A DNA stretch of 64,000 nt from the NCBI GenBank assembly GCA_963813415.1, contig CAWEYW010000007.1, forward strand, positions 248,001 to 312,000. The letters run 5' to 3'. Below the pieces are notes generated by a model, which saw only the letters and a list, made by a program, of their open reading frames with translations, had not been told where the DNA came from and did not search any database. The stretch comes from CAIWHR01 sp963813415. Its GTDB lineage: Bacteria; Pseudomonadota; Gammaproteobacteria; Burkholderiales; Casimicrobiaceae. The translations under genes were made by a program, and so were the position numbers. Below are positions 42,555 to 51,292 of this stretch, piece after piece. Numbering within the stretch: position 1 is the stretch's first letter; every line of letters starts with the position of its first letter.

Positions 42555-43763
42555 ATGGAGTTCCACATGCAACGCCAGATGCAGGATGCGTACGTGATCG
42601 CGGCGACGCGAACGCCCGTGGGCAAGGCGCCCCGCGGCGCCTTGCGCCATACCCGACCCGATTCCATGCTCGCCCACGTCCTGCGCGCCGTGCTCGCGCA
42701 GGCGCCCGCCATCGAGCCGCGGCGCATCGATGACGTGATCGTCGGCTGCGCCATGCCGGAATACGAGCAGGGCATGAATGTCGCGCGCATCGGGCTCCTG
42801 CTCGCGGGACTCCCGGACAGCGTGCCCGGAATGACGATCAACCGATTCTGCTCATCGGGCCTCAATGCCGTCTCGATCGCCGCCGATCGCATCCGCACCG
42901 GTGAAGCGGACATCGTCATCGCCGCCGGGACGGAGAGCATGAGCATGATCCCGATGCTCGGGCGGCTTGCGCTCAACGCGGAGGTGTTCGCGCGGGACGA
43001 GAATCTGGGCATCGCCTACGGCATGGGCCTTACCGCCGAGAAGGTCGCGCAGCAGTGGAACGTCTCGCGCGAGGCGCAGGATGCATTCGCCCTCGCCAGT
43101 CACCACAAAGCGCTGGCGGCGCAGGCAAGCGGCGAGTTCGCCGCCGAGATCTCCCCCTACCCCGTGCGCGACGACGTGCCCGATCTCGAGCACGGCGAAA
43201 TCGCGCATCGCGCACGCGCGTTCGATCGCGATGAAGGGCCGCGGGCGGATACCACGGGCGAGGGACTGGCCAAGCTGCGGCCGGTGTTCGCCGTGCGGGG
43301 CACCGTGACGGCGGGCAACAGCTCGCAAATGTCGGACGGCGCCGGCGCCTCGATCGTGGTCAGCGAGCGCATCGTGCGCGAGCTCGGCCTCGCGCCGCTC
43401 GCGCGCTGGGTCGGATACGCTGTCGCCGGGGTGGCTCCCGAAATCATGGGCGTGGGTCCCATCGCCGCCATCCCCAAGCTGCTGCGGCTGAGCGGGGTCG
43501 CCAAGAACGACATCGACTGGATCGAGCTCAACGAGGCGTTCGCGGCGCAGAGTCTCGCGGTCATGAACGACCTCGATCTGGATCCCGCGAAGGTGAACCC
43601 GCTGGGCGGCGCGATCGCTCTCGGACATCCGCTGGGTGCCACGGGTGCCGTGCGCACGGCCACCATCGTCCATGGATTGCGCCGCCGGAAGCAAAAGTAT
43701 GGAATGGTGACAATGTGCGTGGGCACCGGCATGGGCGCCGCCGGCCTGTTCGAGGCCGTGTAG
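42555..43763 (+). CDS. fadA: acetyl-CoA C-acyltransferase (thiolase, FadA-like)
   Basis: 402 residues. Triad Cys in NRFCSSGLNA, His in GHPLGATG, Cys in MCVGTGMGAAG. Slightly shorter than the thiolase at 32709 and of the FadA branch. It removes acetyl-CoA from 3-ketoacyl-CoA made by the upstream bifunctional protein. ATG 42555 or ATG 42567 (MQRQMQD) are both plausible. It is the last gene of the fatty-acid locus; 136 bp without features separate it from the next gene. Confidence 0.93.
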   Translation: MEFHMQRQMQDAYVIAATRTPVGKAPRGALRHTRPDSMLAHVLRAVLAQAPAIEPRRIDDVIVGCAMPEYEQGMNVARIGLLLAGLPDSVPGMTINRFCSSGLNAVSIAADRIRTGEADIVIAAGTESMSMIPMLGRLALNAEVFARDENLGIAYGMGLTAEKVAQQWNVSREAQDAFALASHHKALAAQASGEFAAEISPYPVRDDVPDLEHGEIAHRARAFDRDEGPRADTTGEGLAKLRPVFAVRGTVTAGNSSQMSDGAGASIVVSERIVRELGLAPLARWVGYAVAGVAPEIMGVGPIAAIPKLLRLSGVAKNDIDWIELNEAFAAQSLAVMNDLDLDPAKVNPLGGAIALGHPLGATGAVRTATIVHGLRRRKQKYGMVTMCVGTGMGAAGLFEAV

Positions 43764-43899
43764 CTCGCGCGAACAGGACGCATGCATCGTTGCTGCTCGC
43801 TATGCTCCGCACATCTCTGCTATAGCACCCACCGCAGTTTGCCCGTAGGTCAGGTTTCATCCTGACGATCCGGCCATTTCCGCCCAAGGAGAATCAATC

Positions 43900-44457
43900 A
43901 TGCGCAATACGCTGCTCGCGATCATCCTGCTGCTCGGCACCGGGGCATGTCTTGCCACCGAGGTGGCGGGCGTCAAGCTCGACGACAAGGTTGCCGTGGG
44001 CGGAAAGGACCTGGTGCTCAATGGCGCCGGCATCCGCACGCGCGCCTTCTTCAAGGTTTACGTGGCGGGCCTCTACCTTCCGGCGAAAGTGACGGATGCG
44101 ACGAGCGCTCTCGCCGCAAGTCCGCGTCGCGTGCAGCTCAACCTGCTGCGCACGCTGTCGGCAGACCAGCTCGTGGATGCGCTGAACGATGGCCTCAAGG
44201 ACAACAATAGCGAGGCCGAGCTGGCGGCCATCAAGCCAGAGACGGAGCAGCTGGCCTCGATCATGAGGGCCTTCAAGGAAGTGCACGACAAGGATGTCGT
44301 CACCATGGATTTCGTCGACGGGGGAACGCGCATCGGATTCAACGGCGAAACGAAAGGGACGATTGCCGGGGAAGCCTTCAACAAGGCGCTGATGAAAGTG
44401 TGGCTTGGCGATCGCCCGGTGCAGGCGGATCTCCGCAAGGCGATGCTGGGCGGCTGA
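43900..44457 (+). CDS. exported chalcone isomerase-like protein
   Basis: 185 residues. Signal peptide of about 19 residues (ending CLA-T). The rest matches the bacterial chalcone-isomerase-like (Chalcone_3) family: GAGIRTRAFFKVYVAGLYLP, then a helical part with DGLKDNNSE and a C-terminal FNKALMKVWLGDRPV. Bacterial members are periplasmic and may bind fatty acids; a reaction is not known. A ribosome binding site CAAGGAGAA precedes ATG 43900. A small hairpin (GTCAGG/CCTGAC) lies upstream at 43849-43866. Confidence 0.85.
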   Translation: MRNTLLAIILLLGTGACLATEVAGVKLDDKVAVGGKDLVLNGAGIRTRAFFKVYVAGLYLPAKVTDATSALAASPRRVQLNLLRTLSADQLVDALNDGLKDNNSEAELAAIKPETEQLASIMRAFKEVHDKDVVTMDFVDGGTRIGFNGETKGTIAGEAFNKALMKVWLGDRPVQADLRKAMLGG

Positions 44458-44488
44458 TCGCCTTCGCACGCATGGCACGGGAGCAGGA

Positions 44489-45508
44489 TTGGGCCAGCAC
44501 GACTTCTGGGCGTCGTCGAACTATCGGCTCCTCGCGATGGCGCCCGACGGCCGCCTTCGCCTCACCGATGATTTCCTTCGCGCCGCCCTCCTGCGGCCGG
44601 AGCTTGCCCCGATATCGAGCTCCTCCGCGGCCGAGCTCGCGCTGCATGAGGAGCTCGTGGCACATCCGCGCGCCGTCATTGCGGACGCGGTGCTGACCGG
44701 CCTTGGCGACGAGGACGTCCAGCACAACTACCGCGTCTGGCTGCGCTTTCGTGACCGCCTGCTCGCTGCGCCGACGCTCGAAGCGGCGTACGTGGCGCTC
44801 TTCCGGGACGGCGTGGATGTGCCGCCCGTATTCGTGCATCAGCTGACCCAGATCGTGCTGCGGCACATTCTCCGTGACGCGGAGGACGGTCTTGAGGTGC
44901 GCGTCGCAGAGATGCTGTTTCGCCCGCAAAAGGTTGCCATCCTCGAGGACGGCGCCGTGATGGCGGCGGATGCCGGGACCGTGGATTCGCACGCGACCAT
45001 CGGGAGCTTCGGCAACCTGGGCGAGCTGCTGCAGCGCAGTCGCACGCCCACCAGGACCGTCGATCTCGATGTCCTCGGCCCGGACAATGCCGACGACTAC
45101 TGGTCGCGCGACGAGCGCTTCGATATGGCCATCAGCCTCAACCGCGGCCAGCCGGCGCTGACTGCACTTTGCCGGGTGCTGGAGCGCTGGATTGCGCACT
45201 TTCTGGGCGTGCGGGTGTCCATCAAGCCGCAGCGGGAGATCGACGACAGGCGCTGGGTATGGCACGTGGGGCTGGATGCCGAAGCAAGCGCGCTCCTCAA
45301 CGACATTTACAATCGCGCCGAGGTGGACGAGGAGCGCAGCCGGCGCCTGCTGTGCTTGTTCGAGCTGCGCTTCGAAGATCCCGCCGACATGCGTCCGGCC
45401 ATCGCGGGGCGTCCGGTGTACCTGGCCATGGCCATCGACAACCGGCAAACGTTACGGCTGAAACCACAGAATCTGCTCCTGAACCTTCCCTTGGCAACGA
45501 CACAATGA
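44489..45508 (+). CDS. DUF6352-family protein
   Basis: 339 residues from a TTG at 44489, chosen because family members begin close to HDFWxSxxYRLL; no ATG is available after the preceding stop. Conserved segments are LTDDFLRAALLRPELAP, NYRVWLRFRDRLL, FVHQLTQIVLRHIL and DYWSRDERFDMAISLNRG. Function unknown; no membrane or signal sequence. Its stop overlaps the ATG of the next gene (ATGA). Confidence 0.75.
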   Translation: MGQHDFWASSNYRLLAMAPDGRLRLTDDFLRAALLRPELAPISSSSAAELALHEELVAHPRAVIADAVLTGLGDEDVQHNYRVWLRFRDRLLAAPTLEAAYVALFRDGVDVPPVFVHQLTQIVLRHILRDAEDGLEVRVAEMLFRPQKVAILEDGAVMAADAGTVDSHATIGSFGNLGELLQRSRTPTRTVDLDVLGPDNADDYWSRDERFDMAISLNRGQPALTALCRVLERWIAHFLGVRVSIKPQREIDDRRWVWHVGLDAEASALLNDIYNRAEVDEERSRRLLCLFELRFEDPADMRPAIAGRPVYLAMAIDNRQTLRLKPQNLLLNLPLATTQ

Positions 45509-46167
45509 ATTCACCATCGCAACCTCCGCAGACCCTTGCAGCATTGCGCCTCGGCGCCGCAGCCCTCGGCGCCCTGTTCGTCATCACTGCCGGGGCAGCT
45601 CTCGCCCAGGCGCCGGGCCCGTCGATCGTGCCGGCCCCGGCAGCAAGCACCCCGGAATCCAATTCTCCACCGACCGTGCCCAAGGTGCCGCTGCCCGCGG
45701 ACAGCTCCGGCAAGCCCACTGCAGTACCCCCGACGCTCGCTTCGTTGCAGTGGCTCGAGGGATGCTGGCAGGGCAGCGTGAACAAGCGCGACTTCCGCGA
45801 AGTGTGGCTGCCGCAGCGCGGCGGGATGATGATCGGAGTGAGCCAGACGGTCTCGGGCGACCAGACGCTCGACTACGAATACCTGCGCGTCGAGCCGCGC
45901 GCGGATGGCGTGTACTACGTCGCCTCGCCGCCGGGCAAGCCCGAAGAGGCGTTCAAGCTCACGTCCGAGCTCGTCGACGTGGACGATGCACATACGTTCG
46001 TGTTCCTCGATCCCGCGCGCGACTTTCCGCAGCGCATCGGCTACCGCCGCGCGAGCGAGGGATGGCTCTACACCGAGGTCGAGGGCAAGGTGAAAGGCGC
46101 CGAGCGCAAGGTCATCTACCCGATGCGTCGCGTCGATTGCGAAACGGGCGAGTTCATCCGCAAGTAA
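45505..46167 (+). CDS. DUF6265-family secreted protein
   Basis: 220 residues. N-terminal hydrophobic segment near 14-35, then a Pro/Ala-rich linker and a lipocalin-like domain: WLEGCWQGSVNKRDFREVWLP, MMIGVSQTV, DYEYLRVEP, DPARDFPQRIGYRR. DUF6265 proteins are exported and of unknown function. It overlaps the preceding gene by 4 bp and is followed after 2 nt by a TPR gene, so three genes form an operon. Confidence 0.75.
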   Translation: MNSPSQPPQTLAALRLGAAALGALFVITAGAALAQAPGPSIVPAPAASTPESNSPPTVPKVPLPADSSGKPTAVPPTLASLQWLEGCWQGSVNKRDFREVWLPQRGGMMIGVSQTVSGDQTLDYEYLRVEPRADGVYYVASPPGKPEEAFKLTSELVDVDDAHTFVFLDPARDFPQRIGYRRASEGWLYTEVEGKVKGAERKVIYPMRRVDCETGEFIRK

Positions 46168-46169
46168 TC

Positions 46170-46547
46170 ATGACCGAGGCGCTGCCTTCCGCCGCGTTGC
46201 TGAGTTTCCGGCGCATGCTGGAATCGGGCAAGGACGGCGCGCTGCTGCGCTATTCGCTCGGCAACGAGTTGCTCAAGGCAGGTGATCCGCTCGCTGCGGT
46301 CGAGCACCTCGCACGCGCGGTCGAGCTCGATCCGCGCTATACGGCAGCGTGGAAGATGTATGGCAAGGCGCTGCTCGACGCCGGTCGTCCCGACGATGCG
46401 TTGGCGGCGTATCGACAGGGCATCGACGTTGCAGCCGCGAAAGGCGACAAGCAGGCGGAGAAGGAGATGCGCGTATTCGCGCGTCGCATCGAGCGCGCCC
46501 GCTCGGAAGCGGGTCCGCCGGAAGGCGCTTCCGGCGCGCAGTCGTAG
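46170..46547 (+). CDS. small TPR-domain protein
   Basis: 125 residues with two tetratricopeptide repeats: LLRYSLGNELLKAGDPLAAVEHLARAVELDP split over residues 25-55 and AWKMYGKALLDAGRPDDALAAYRQGIDVAAA over 60-90. No signal peptide. It starts 2 nt after the DUF6265 stop, indicating coupled translation. It would mediate protein-protein contacts; partner unknown. Confidence 0.8.
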   Translation: MTEALPSAALLSFRRMLESGKDGALLRYSLGNELLKAGDPLAAVEHLARAVELDPRYTAAWKMYGKALLDAGRPDDALAAYRQGIDVAAAKGDKQAEKEMRVFARRIERARSEAGPPEGASGAQS

Positions 46548-46552
46548 CGCGG

Positions 46553-47005
46553 CTACGGCGGTGCCCGTCCCGGGATCGTCTCCACCCCGCGGTTGGCGAG
46601 GGCGTCGGCGCGCGTGTTGCCCGGGTGATCGTTGTGCCCCCGCACCCAATGCCAGCGGATCTCGTGGCGCGCCGCCAGGGTATCGAGTTCGCGCCACAGT
46701 TCGGCATTCTTCACGGGCTTCCGGTCGGCCGTTTTCCAGCCGTTGCGCTTCCAGCCATGTATCCATTGCTGGATGCCGTTCTTGACGTACTGCGAGTCGG
46801 TGTAGAGATCGACGGTGCAGCGCCGCTTGAGCGACTCCAGCGCGCGGATCACGGCCGTGAGCTCCATGCGGTTGTTGGTGGTGTGGCCTTCGCCGCCGAA
46901 GAGCTCGCGCTCGTGATCGCCCCACACGAGCAGCGCCCCCCAGCCACCGGGACCGGGATTGCCCTTGCAAGCGCCATCGGTGTAGATCTCGACCAGTCCG
47001 CTCAT
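46553..47005 (-). CDS. rnhA: ribonuclease HI
   Basis: 150 residues. The four catalytic acids are in place: Asp in IYTDGACKGNPG, Glu in NRMELTAVI, Asp in YTDSQYVKNGI, and Asp in NTRADALANRG; the basic handle WIHGWKRNGWKT is present. It degrades RNA in RNA-DNA hybrids. Start ATG 47005. It converges on the TPR gene with 5 nt between stops and lies 67 nt downstream of a methyltransferase gene, a frequent neighbour of rnhA in betaproteobacteria. Confidence 0.95.
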   Translation of the reverse strand: MSGLVEIYTDGACKGNPGPGGWGALLVWGDHERELFGGEGHTTNNRMELTAVIRALESLKRRCTVDLYTDSQYVKNGIQQWIHGWKRNGWKTADRKPVKNAELWRELDTLAARHEIRWHWVRGHNDHPGNTRADALANRGVETIPGRAPP

Positions 47006-47072
47006 CGTGGCCGGCGGCGGTTCGCGCCGCGGCGATGCAAGGCCGTGCCCTTGAACATCGACGGCACTGTGT

Positions 47073-47789
47073 TCACTCCACGCTTTCGATGCACTCGCGC
47101 ACCTGGCGCGGTGCCGTTGCCAGGCCGCGGGTCGCCCTCTCCCAGGCGGGCGTGATGATACGCATGCCCAGCACCTTCTTGGTCGCGCGCAGGAAATAGG
47201 CGCCTCCTGCGATGGGCCACCAGCGATCGCCCGCCTGCTCGAAGAATCCGAAGCGGCGCAGCCATTTTTCCTGCGCAAACGGCGGCGCGTAGCAGTCGAG
47301 GCCGCCGCCGGTGACTTCGAAGCCGAGCAGGGCGAGCCAATCCTTGAGGCGGTAAAGCGCGATGAAATTGCCGTTCCACGGCGGTGCTTGCTCGCGTCCG
47401 AAATAGCGCTTCGCGCCGAACAGGCTGAACGGATTGAAGCCGGAGATGAGGAGCTGGCCTTCGGGACGCACGACGCGATGCACTTCGCGCAACAAGCGGT
47501 GCGGCTCGCCGGAAAACTCCAACGCGTGCGGCAACACGATGAGATCGAGCGAGTTCTCCGGGAATGGAAGCCAATGCGGATCGGCGAGCACCTGGACGGG
47601 CCCCGCCACGTCGACATGCCAACGCGTAGGGATGCGGCTCTGGGCGAGGAACTCGCAGCCCGGAAGCCCCATCTGAATGGCGTGAAAGCCGAAGATGTCG
47701 GCGACCGTCCGGTCGAACCATGCCTGCTCGCGTGCGAGCAGGTAGCGACCCGTGGGCGTGGTCAACCACTCCGCGAGCGTCGTTGACAT
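47073..47789 (-). CDS. class I SAM-dependent methyltransferase
   Basis: 238 residues. Methyltransf_11-like: acidic motif region LADPHWLPFPENSLDLIVLPHALEF, then REVHRVVRPEGQLLISGFNPFSLFG. The glycine-rich SAM motif I is not obvious; the region before has GLPGCEFLAQ, so activity is uncertain. ATG 47789 is preferred because earlier starts would overlap the divergent gloB. The substrate is not known. Confidence 0.8.
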   Translation of the reverse strand: MSTTLAEWLTTPTGRYLLAREQAWFDRTVADIFGFHAIQMGLPGCEFLAQSRIPTRWHVDVAGPVQVLADPHWLPFPENSLDLIVLPHALEFSGEPHRLLREVHRVVRPEGQLLISGFNPFSLFGAKRYFGREQAPPWNGNFIALYRLKDWLALLGFEVTGGGLDCYAPPFAQEKWLRRFGFFEQAGDRWWPIAGGAYFLRATKKVLGMRIITPAWERATRGLATAPRQVRECIESVE

Positions 47790-47817
47790 CGGTACCGGCG
47801 CTCCCGAAGATGCTTCC

Positions 47818-48603
47818 ATGGCGGCGATTATCCCCATCCCGGCGTTCGCGGACAACTACATCTGGCTGATTCGCGAGGGCACGCGCGCGGCCGTGGTCGA
47901 TCCGGGTGATGCGCAGCCGGTCCTCGACTACCTTGCCCGCGAAGGCCTCGAGCTCACCGCGATCCTGAACACGCACCATCACAACGACCACGTCGGCGGC
48001 AACGCGGCGCTGCTCGCGCACGCGCCCGTGCCGGTGTTCGGGCCCGCACGCGAGCGCATTCCGGGCATCACGCAGCCGCTGCGCGAAGGCGAGCGCATCG
48101 AGGTGCCCGGCATCGGGTTGACCCTCGAGGTGCGCGATGTTCCCGGACATACGGCGGGTCACATCGCGTACGTCATGCGCGATGCGCAGCATGGCATCGG
48201 GCCGCTTGCGTTCGTCGGTGACACGCTGTTCGCTGCCGGCTGCGGGCGTCTCTTCGAGGGCACGCCAGCGCAGATGGCGGATTCGCTCGCCAAGCTCGCT
48301 GCGTTGTCCGACGACACGCACATCTACTGCGCCCACGAATACACCCTTTCGAACCTGCGCTTCGCCCGCGCCGTCGAGCCTGGCAATGCCGCCGTCGAGG
48401 CGCGCGTCCGGTGCGAAGAGGCGCGACGTGCACGCGGCGAACCCACGGTGCCGGCGCTGTTGCGCGACGAGCGGGCGACCAACCCGTTCCTGCGTGCTGC
48501 GGAACCGGCGGTGATGCGCGCGGCGGCGGAACGTGCCGGGCGGCCAATCGTCGATGCCGTCGATTCGTTCGCGGTGGTGCGGGCCTGGAAAGACCGATTC
48601 TGA
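47818..48603 (+). CDS. gloB: hydroxyacylglutathione hydrolase (glyoxalase II)
   Basis: 261 residues. Metallo-beta-lactamase fold with THHHNDHVGG (binuclear metal site), PGHTAGH, FVGDTLFAAGCGRLFEG and AHEYTLSNLRFA. The C-terminal helical domain with conserved RATNPFLR is the glyoxalase II hallmark. It hydrolyses S-lactoylglutathione to lactate and glutathione. ATG 47818 is divergent from the methyltransferase, 28 nt away. Confidence 0.95.
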   Translation: MAAIIPIPAFADNYIWLIREGTRAAVVDPGDAQPVLDYLAREGLELTAILNTHHHNDHVGGNAALLAHAPVPVFGPARERIPGITQPLREGERIEVPGIGLTLEVRDVPGHTAGHIAYVMRDAQHGIGPLAFVGDTLFAAGCGRLFEGTPAQMADSLAKLAALSDDTHIYCAHEYTLSNLRFARAVEPGNAAVEARVRCEEARRARGEPTVPALLRDERATNPFLRAAEPAVMRAAAERAGRPIVDAVDSFAVVRAWKDRF

Positions 48604-48735
48604 GCGGTACCCGGTGTGCGATGCGCGGGGTCGCCGCACCCCTCGATGCGGGTTGACGCTCCCTGCGTGCGCGCCTACCATCGCCTCATTTTTCAGCAAT
48701 ACCTCCGTCATTGCCCGTTGCGAGGATCGATCGAA

Positions 48736-50415
48736 TTGCGAATACAAAGACTCCTCTTCACGGCCATCGCGGCCCTCGCGCTCGCTGCCTGCGCCACCGC
48801 GCCCCAGTCGCCGGAAGTCTCCACCGCAGCGGTGCTCGCTGCCGCGAGCGCCGGCATTCCATCCCAGCCGCTGCTTTCTCCACCACCCATCGTCATTGCC
48901 ACCCCGCCGCTCGCACCGGTTGCTGCGGGGGCGCCATCTTCGGAACCGTTCCATCCCAGCGCCGCGGCAGCACTCGAGGAACTGCCGGTGCCCGCGGAGG
49001 ACCTCTGGGATCGCATCAAGGCGCGCTTCGGTCTCCCCGAGATCGACAATGCCGACGTCGCCAAATGGGAGCAGTGGTACGCCGCGAGGCCCGATTACGT
49101 GGCGCGCATGATCGATCGGAGCCGACGGTTCCTGTACTACGTGGTCGTGGAAGTCGAAGAGCGCAACATGCCGGCCGAGATTGCGCTGCTGCCGATGATC
49201 GAAAGCGCGTACAACCCCAACGCGATGTCGACGAGCCGCGCCTCGGGCCTGTGGCAGTTCATCCCGTCCACCGGCACCATGTATGGCCTCAAGCAGAATT
49301 TCTGGTTCGATTCACGCCGCGACGTGCTCGCGGCGACGGGGAGCGCACTCGCCTATCTCGACAAGCTGCACACCCAGTTCGAGGACTGGCAGCTCGCGCT
49401 CGCGGCATACAACTGGGGCGAGGGCAACGTCGCGCGGGCCATCGAGCGCAATCGCCGGGCCGGGCTGCCGCCGATTTACGCCAGCCTCGCCATCCCCGAC
49501 GAGACGCGCAATTACCTGCCCAAGCTGCAGGCGGTCAAGAACATCATTCGCAACCCGGAGAAATACGGGCTGCAGCTGGGCGACATCCCGGACGCGCCGT
49601 ACTTTGCCGTGGTCCGCACCAGCAAGAAGATGGACCTGAAGCGTGCCGCCGAGCTCGCGGAAATGTCCGTCGACGAATTCCAGTACCTGAACCCGCACCA
49701 CAACCGGCCGGTGATCGCCGGGGCCGATGAGTACACGCTGCTGCTGCCGATCGACAAGGCGGAGCTGTTCGCCGCGAAGCTCGACCTCATCGATCAGCCG
49801 CTGGTTTCATGGCAGGCGTACCGCATGCGTCCTGGCGACACGCTCCAGAGCGTCGCTGTCCGGTATGGGATGACGGCGGAAGCGCTGCGAGCGGTCAACG
49901 GGATCGGCGCACGCTCGATGGTGCCTACTGGCCACGCAATGCTCGTCCCCGCGCAGCGCAGCTCGCGGGAATCTGCGGAGAGCCTGACCCACGCCGTGTT
50001 CACCACGGTTCCGCAGGGACGCACCTTCTACTACCGGGTGACGCGCGGGGATACGATGGCGACCATCGCCTCGCGCTATGCGGTCAGCACGGCCGATATC
50101 AAGCGCTGGAACGGCCTTTCCAGGTCCGAGGTGCGGCCGGGACAGAAGCTGCGCATCACCAGCGACAAGGCCCCCCAAACTGTCGTCGCGAAGCGCGGCA
50201 ATGCGAAGGCGGTGCGCAGTGTTGCGGCCCGCAGGCCCGCGTCGTGCTGTGCGGCCAAGGCGTCTGCGGCGCGGCAGAACGGGGGCGCCGAGGCCTCTGC
50301 GCCGAGGGCTGGCGGGCGGTCACGAAAGAACTCTGCGCCGTCGCTGCAGAAGGCGGCCGATCCGCCGGGCCTGCAGCCGCGCCGGAAGCACGGCGGCAGG
50401 AGCCTGCACCCCTAG
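48736..50415 (+). CDS. mltD: membrane-bound lytic murein transglycosylase D with two LysM domains
   Basis: 559 residues from a TTG at 48736, chosen because it yields a proper lipoprotein signal (RIQRLLFTAIAALALAAC, lipobox LAAC). SLT domain at about 130-300 with catalytic Glu in MIESAYNPNA and SGLWQFIPSTG, AYNWGEGNV. Two LysM repeats follow (YRMRPGDTLQSVAVRYG, YRVTRGDTMATIASRYA). The C-terminal ~85 residues are basic and low-complexity, an unusual extension. It cleaves peptidoglycan at the outer-membrane face. Ends at a strong terminator. Confidence 0.92.
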   Translation: MRIQRLLFTAIAALALAACATAPQSPEVSTAAVLAAASAGIPSQPLLSPPPIVIATPPLAPVAAGAPSSEPFHPSAAAALEELPVPAEDLWDRIKARFGLPEIDNADVAKWEQWYAARPDYVARMIDRSRRFLYYVVVEVEERNMPAEIALLPMIESAYNPNAMSTSRASGLWQFIPSTGTMYGLKQNFWFDSRRDVLAATGSALAYLDKLHTQFEDWQLALAAYNWGEGNVARAIERNRRAGLPPIYASLAIPDETRNYLPKLQAVKNIIRNPEKYGLQLGDIPDAPYFAVVRTSKKMDLKRAAELAEMSVDEFQYLNPHHNRPVIAGADEYTLLLPIDKAELFAAKLDLIDQPLVSWQAYRMRPGDTLQSVAVRYGMTAEALRAVNGIGARSMVPTGHAMLVPAQRSSRESAESLTHAVFTTVPQGRTFYYRVTRGDTMATIASRYAVSTADIKRWNGLSRSEVRPGQKLRITSDKAPQTVVAKRGNAKAVRSVAARRPASCCAAKASAARQNGGAEASAPRAGGRSRKNSAPSLQKAADPPGLQPRRKHGGRSLHP

Positions 50416-50429
50416 CGAGCGCCCAAAAC

Positions 50430-50463
50430 AAAACAGGCGACGCATGCTGCGTCGCCTGTTTTT
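50430..50463. terminator. bidirectional rho-independent terminator
   Basis: 12-bp stem ACAGGCGACGCA / TGCGTCGCCTGT (50433-50444, 50448-50459) flanked by A-run and T-run. It serves mltD and the convergent histone-H1-like gene. Confidence 0.92.
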
Positions 50464-50502
50464 CGTCCGGCTGCTCCGAAGAGCGGCCGACGGATGCCGC
50501 GA

Positions 50503-50940
50503 TTACTTGCGGCTCGCCGACTTCCGGGCGCCGCCGCGCTTCTTCGCTGCGGACTTCTTGGCGCCGCCGCGCTTTTTCGCTGCGGACTTCTTGGCACCGC
50601 CGCGCTTCTTCGCTGCGGACTTCTTGGCGCCACCGCGCTTTTTCGCTGCGGACTTCTTGGCACCGCCGCGCTTCTTCGCTGCGGACTTCTTGGCGCCACC
50701 GCGCTTCTTCGCTGCGGACTTCTTGGCGCCGCGCTTCGCGGCCGTCTTCCGGGCGCCGCCGCGCTTCTTCGCTGCGGACTTCTTGGCACCGGCGCGCTTG
50801 GCCGCCGTCTTCTTCGCGCCACCGCGCTTCTTCGCTGCGGTCTTCTTCCCAGCGGCCTTTTTGCCCGACGAGCGTTTCTTCGCCGGGGCCTTCGCCGGGG
50901 CCGCAGCCGTCGGCGTCATCATCGACATCATGTCAGCCAT
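50503..50940 (-). CDS. histone H1-like Lys/Ala-rich repeat protein
   Basis: 145 residues: a short N-terminus (MADMMSMMTPTAAAP) followed almost wholly by the 11-residue unit KKSAAKKRGGA, seven copies of which six are in tandem. Strongly basic, with no hydrophobic core; likely unfolded until bound to DNA, as in bacterial H1-like (AlgP, HctB-like) proteins. ATG 50940 has AGGAGA 10 nt upstream. A promoter lies near 51054-51081. The tandem DNA repeats probably change copy number between strains. Confidence 0.85.
   Translation of the reverse strand: MADMMSMMTPTAAAPAKAPAKKRSSGKKAAGKKTAAKKRGGAKKTAAKRAGAKKSAAKKRGGARKTAAKRGAKKSAAKKRGGAKKSAAKKRGGAKKSAAKKRGGAKKSAAKKRGGAKKSAAKKRGGAKKSAAKKRGGARKSASRK
50528..50725. 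repeat. six tandem 33-bp repeats inside the H1-like gene
   Basis: Six uninterrupted 33-bp units, each beginning GC(G/A)CC(G/A)CCGCGCTT on the plus strand and differing only at four or so synonymous positions. Units 3 and 5 are identical as are the variable positions of units 2 and 4 in part, indicating duplication in blocks of two. Confidence 0.95.
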
Positions 50941-51292
50941 TTCATTCTCCTGTCTGAGTTGCTTTGACTGTTTTAACTGCTTTGCCGCAGGAGCACGGGC
51001 TGTCGTTTTGTTTCTGGGACCACTTGACAAACCCATTGCTACCTGCTGCCTGAATTCTAGCCACATTTTATTGAATTGCAAGAATTCTGCCGCGTTTGCA
51101 TGCCGTGATCGGCGCGATGTTGCGTATTCGCACATCGATTTTCGCGTGCGCTGCACGCCGGTCCGGCGTCACGTGCTGCACGATGCGTGCACCCACGCGC
51201 TCGCTGCACCGTGCACGGCGCGCCTCCGGATGCGAGCGGGCGAGGATGCTTGCGCCGACCGCGCGCGGCGCTCTCGCGCCATCGGCGCAGCA
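50941..51292. other. non-coding region between the H1-like gene and lysA
   Basis: 352 bp with no gene. The left 140 bp are AT-richer than the surroundings and hold the leader and promoter of the H1-like gene. The right 200 bp are GC-rich, without a recognisable terminator for lysA or other signal. Confidence 0.6.
51054..51081 (-). promoter_or_regulatory. candidate sigma-70 promoter of the H1-like gene
   Basis: On the minus strand TTGCAA (51081-51076), 16-nt spacer, TAGAAT (51059-51054), within an AT-rich stretch. It would give a leader of about 110 nt to the ATG at 50940. The element is flanked by two GAATTC hexamers. Confidence 0.5.

Noticed and set aside
43849..43866. Hairpin GTCAGG/CCTGAC as a terminator for fadA
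   Set aside because: Only 6 bp and no T-run; left as a minor leader feature of the next gene.
50528..50725. CRISPR-like repeats
   Set aside because: Repeats are contiguous without spacers and encode a Lys/Ala-rich repeat protein.
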